Shown here piece after piece: positions 62,588 to 64,000 of a stretch of DNA of 64,000 nt (its first letter is position 1; each line of letters begins with the position of its first letter). The stretch is taken from positions 1 through 64,000 of the forward strand of contig NZ_JAJAVB010000044.1 in assembly GCF_020615385.1 (NCBI RefSeq), read 5' to 3'. The position numbers and the translations under genes were made by a program. The notes under the pieces were generated by a model. The model worked only from the letters and a program-made list of their open reading frames with translations. It was not told where the DNA came from and searched no databases. Origin of the DNA: Jiella soli. Its GTDB lineage: Bacteria; Pseudomonadota; Alphaproteobacteria; Rhizobiales; Rhizobiaceae.

Positions 62588-62755
62588 CCTTCTCGGCCGT
62601 CGGTGGCGTTGCCGGAGTTTCGCAGCGGGACGGAGAGCGGTCCGGCGAAGCGGCTTCCCCTCGCGTCCGCCGAGGTCCCGCTGCGTTTTGACATATTCCT
62701 CAGGGAACGACACCCTGTCATCCTACAGCTGTCTTCCCGGACCGGAGCGCAAGAG

Positions 62756-63181
62756 ATGGACACCGCAACACCTGCTGCCGCCCTGGCCATGCCGACCGAG
62801 CTGTGGCTGCTCGGCTGGTCCGTCGTCCTCGCCCTTGTCATGCTGGCGGTGCACATCCTGACGGCGACCCCGGACCTCGGGCTCAAGACGGCCGTCAAGC
62901 CGCGCGACGACAATCCGCAGCTTTCCGGCGTGCTTGCCGGGCGCGCCAAGCGGGCTTGGCTGAACTTCATGGAGACCTATCCGCTGTTCGTCGCACTGAC
63001 GCTCGGTCTCGTCGTCTCGGGCCAGACCGGTGGCATCGGGCTCTGGGGTGCCGAGCTTTGGTTCTTGGCGCGTTTGGTCTATGCACCCATCTATTATGCG
63101 GGTATCCCCTGGCTCCGAACCCTCGTCTTTGTCGGCTCGATCCTCGGGCTGATCCTCATGGTCTTCGACCTCCTCACCTGA
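62756..63181 (+). CDS. MAPEG-family membrane protein
   Basis: A 141-aa protein with four hydrophobic helices (about residues 12-32, 60-90, 95-115 and 118-138) and the MAPEG pattern around NFMETYPLFVALTL and ARLVYAPIYYAGIPWLRTLVF. The family includes glutathione-linked enzymes in eukaryotes; bacterial roles are unclear. ATG 62756 follows GGAG by eight bases; a 51-codon in-frame extension upstream is rejected. A MAPEG gene just before lpd is common in Rhizobiales. Confidence 0.85.
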   Translation: MDTATPAAALAMPTELWLLGWSVVLALVMLAVHILTATPDLGLKTAVKPRDDNPQLSGVLAGRAKRAWLNFMETYPLFVALTLGLVVSGQTGGIGLWGAELWFLARLVYAPIYYAGIPWLRTLVFVGSILGLILMVFDLLT

Positions 63182-63225
63182 CGGGCCGGAGAGGTCCGTC
63201 CCGAATTTGACAGGACTTCTTCCTC

Positions 63226-64000
63226 ATGGCTGATCCCTTCGACCTCGTCGTTATCGGTTCGGGACCCGGCGGCTATGTCTGCGCCATCAAGGCGGCGCAG
63301 CTGGGCCTCAAGGTCGCGGTCGTCGAGAAGCGCAAGACCTATGGCGGCACCTGTCTGAATATCGGCTGCATCCCGTCGAAGGCGCTGCTCTACGCGTCCG
63401 AGCGGTTCGAGGAGGCCGGCCATTCCTTCGCCGAGCTCGGGATCGTCGCCGAGCCGAAGCTCGATCTTGCCGCGATGATGTCGCACAAGGACAAGACGGT
63501 GAAGTCGAATGTCGACGGCATCGCCTTCCTGTTCAAGAAGAACAAGATCACCGGCGTGATCGGCACCGGTCGGATCAAGTCGGCCGGCGAGGTCGAGGTG
63601 ACGAAGGACGACGGCTCGACCGAGACGCTTCAGGCCCGCAACATCTGCATCGCCACCGGCTCCGACGTCGCCGGCATTCCCGGCGTCGACGTCAAGTTCG
63701 ACGACAAGACCATCGTGTCCTCCGACCACGCGATCGCGCTCGACAAGGTGCCGGAGGCGATGGTCGTCGTCGGCGGCGGGGTCATCGGCCTCGAACTCGG
63801 TTCGGTCTGGGCGCGGCTCGGCGCCAAGGTGACCGTCGTCGAATATCTCGACAAGGTGCTCGGCCCGATGGACGGCGAGGTCTCGACCGCCTTCCAGAAG
63901 CTCCTCGTCAAGCAGGGCCTGAAATTCCATCTCGGCGCCAAGGTGACGGCGGTCGAGGCAAAGGACGGCGGCGCCGCGGTGACCTTCGAGCCGGCCAAGG
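63226..64000 (+). CDS. lpdA: Dihydrolipoyl dehydrogenase (E3), cut by the window edge
   Basis: The first 258 codons of the flavin disulfide reductase that reoxidises lipoyl groups of the 2-oxoglutarate dehydrogenase complex. The FAD motif DLVVIGSGPGGYVCAIKAAQLG, the redox-active CLNIGCIPSK and the NAD motif VVVGGGVIGLELGSVWARLGA are intact. The frame stays open at base 64000, so the C-terminal half is outside the window. It lies in the suc cluster, as expected. Confidence 0.97.
   Translation, partial: MADPFDLVVIGSGPGGYVCAIKAAQLGLKVAVVEKRKTYGGTCLNIGCIPSKALLYASERFEEAGHSFAELGIVAEPKLDLAAMMSHKDKTVKSNVDGIAFLFKKNKITGVIGTGRIKSAGEVEVTKDDGSTETLQARNICIATGSDVAGIPGVDVKFDDKTIVSSDHAIALDKVPEAMVVVGGGVIGLELGSVWARLGAKVTVVEYLDKVLGPMDGEVSTAFQKLLVKQGLKFHLGAKVTAVEAKDGGAAVTFEPAK

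Overview
The window is GC-rich chromosomal DNA from an alphaproteobacterium, most likely of the order Hyphomicrobiales (Rhizobiales). The reasons are gene order (mnmE, mnmG-rsmG-parA-parB against leuS-lptE-holA; hemJ-hemE; maf-aroE-coaE; dnaQ, secB, fxsA, Tim44, mltA-smr-xre; mdh-sucCDAB-lpd), a RirA-type iron operator, and rhizobial-type intergenic repeats. It looks like the replication-origin-proximal part of the chromosome: parAB lie at 12.3-14.1 kb, a gene-free candidate oriC with DnaA-box-like sites lies between hemE and maf (30.6-31.1 kb), and five parS-like 16-mers are spread from 1.4 to 45.5 kb. Genus and species cannot be told from the sequence alone.

Layout. 0.1-0.35 kb: a 25-codon gene with its own promoter, a near-ideal ribosome binding site and a terminator. 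0.5-7.1 kb: acetyl-CoA synthetase, a DUF1761 membrane protein, a TonB-dependent siderophore receptor behind an iron box, a DedA protein and a YggS-type PLP protein. 7.1-7.8 kb: a BrnT-BrnA type toxin-antitoxin pair whose antitoxin has an unusual C-terminal domain. 7.9-20.7 kb: leuS-lptE-holA facing the mnmE / mnmG-rsmG-parA-parB group, which is interrupted by GNAT, ChaC and Uma2 genes. 20.9-30.6 kb: YyaL-type thioredoxin-fold protein, YbaK deacylase, GAF-cyclase, rho, gluconate permease and kinase, hemJ, hemE. 30.6-31.1 kb: candidate oriC. 31.1-33.7 kb: maf-aroE-(NTF2-like)-coaE. 33.9-44.2 kb: a mosaic of glutamine amidotransferase, PQQ sugar dehydrogenase, hslU without hslV, a LuxR solo, AlkB, a small secreted protein, SbmA/BacA, coaA-hisE-hisF and a second Uma2 gene. 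44.3-49.5 kb: dnaQ, secB, fxsA, Tim44-like, mltA-smr-xre. 49.8-64 kb: mdh and the succinyl-CoA synthetase / 2-oxoglutarate dehydrogenase cluster.

How the genes work together. The right end encodes consecutive TCA-cycle steps (SucA/SucB/Lpd, SucC/SucD, Mdh), and AcsA on the left feeds acetyl-CoA into that cycle. The suc cluster is unusual in two ways. sucC and sucD are split by about 1.7 kb carrying a coupled small membrane protein, a secreted protein and a VapBC pair with its own promoter and operator. SucB carries two lipoyl domains. The window also holds replication and segregation genes (HolA, DnaQ, ParA, ParB), tRNA/rRNA modification (MnmE, MnmG, RsmG), tRNA charging and editing (LeuS, YbaK), envelope biogenesis (LptE, MltA, SecB, SbmA) and haem synthesis (HemE, HemJ).

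The most unusual items are the tiny gene at 206-283, the BrnA with a YegP-like domain in place of its DNA-binding domain, the insertion inside the suc operon, the double-lipoyl SucB, the dismantled hslVU-his block, and two frameshifted genes near the right end. No rRNA or tRNA gene, CRISPR array, transposase or prophage was seen.
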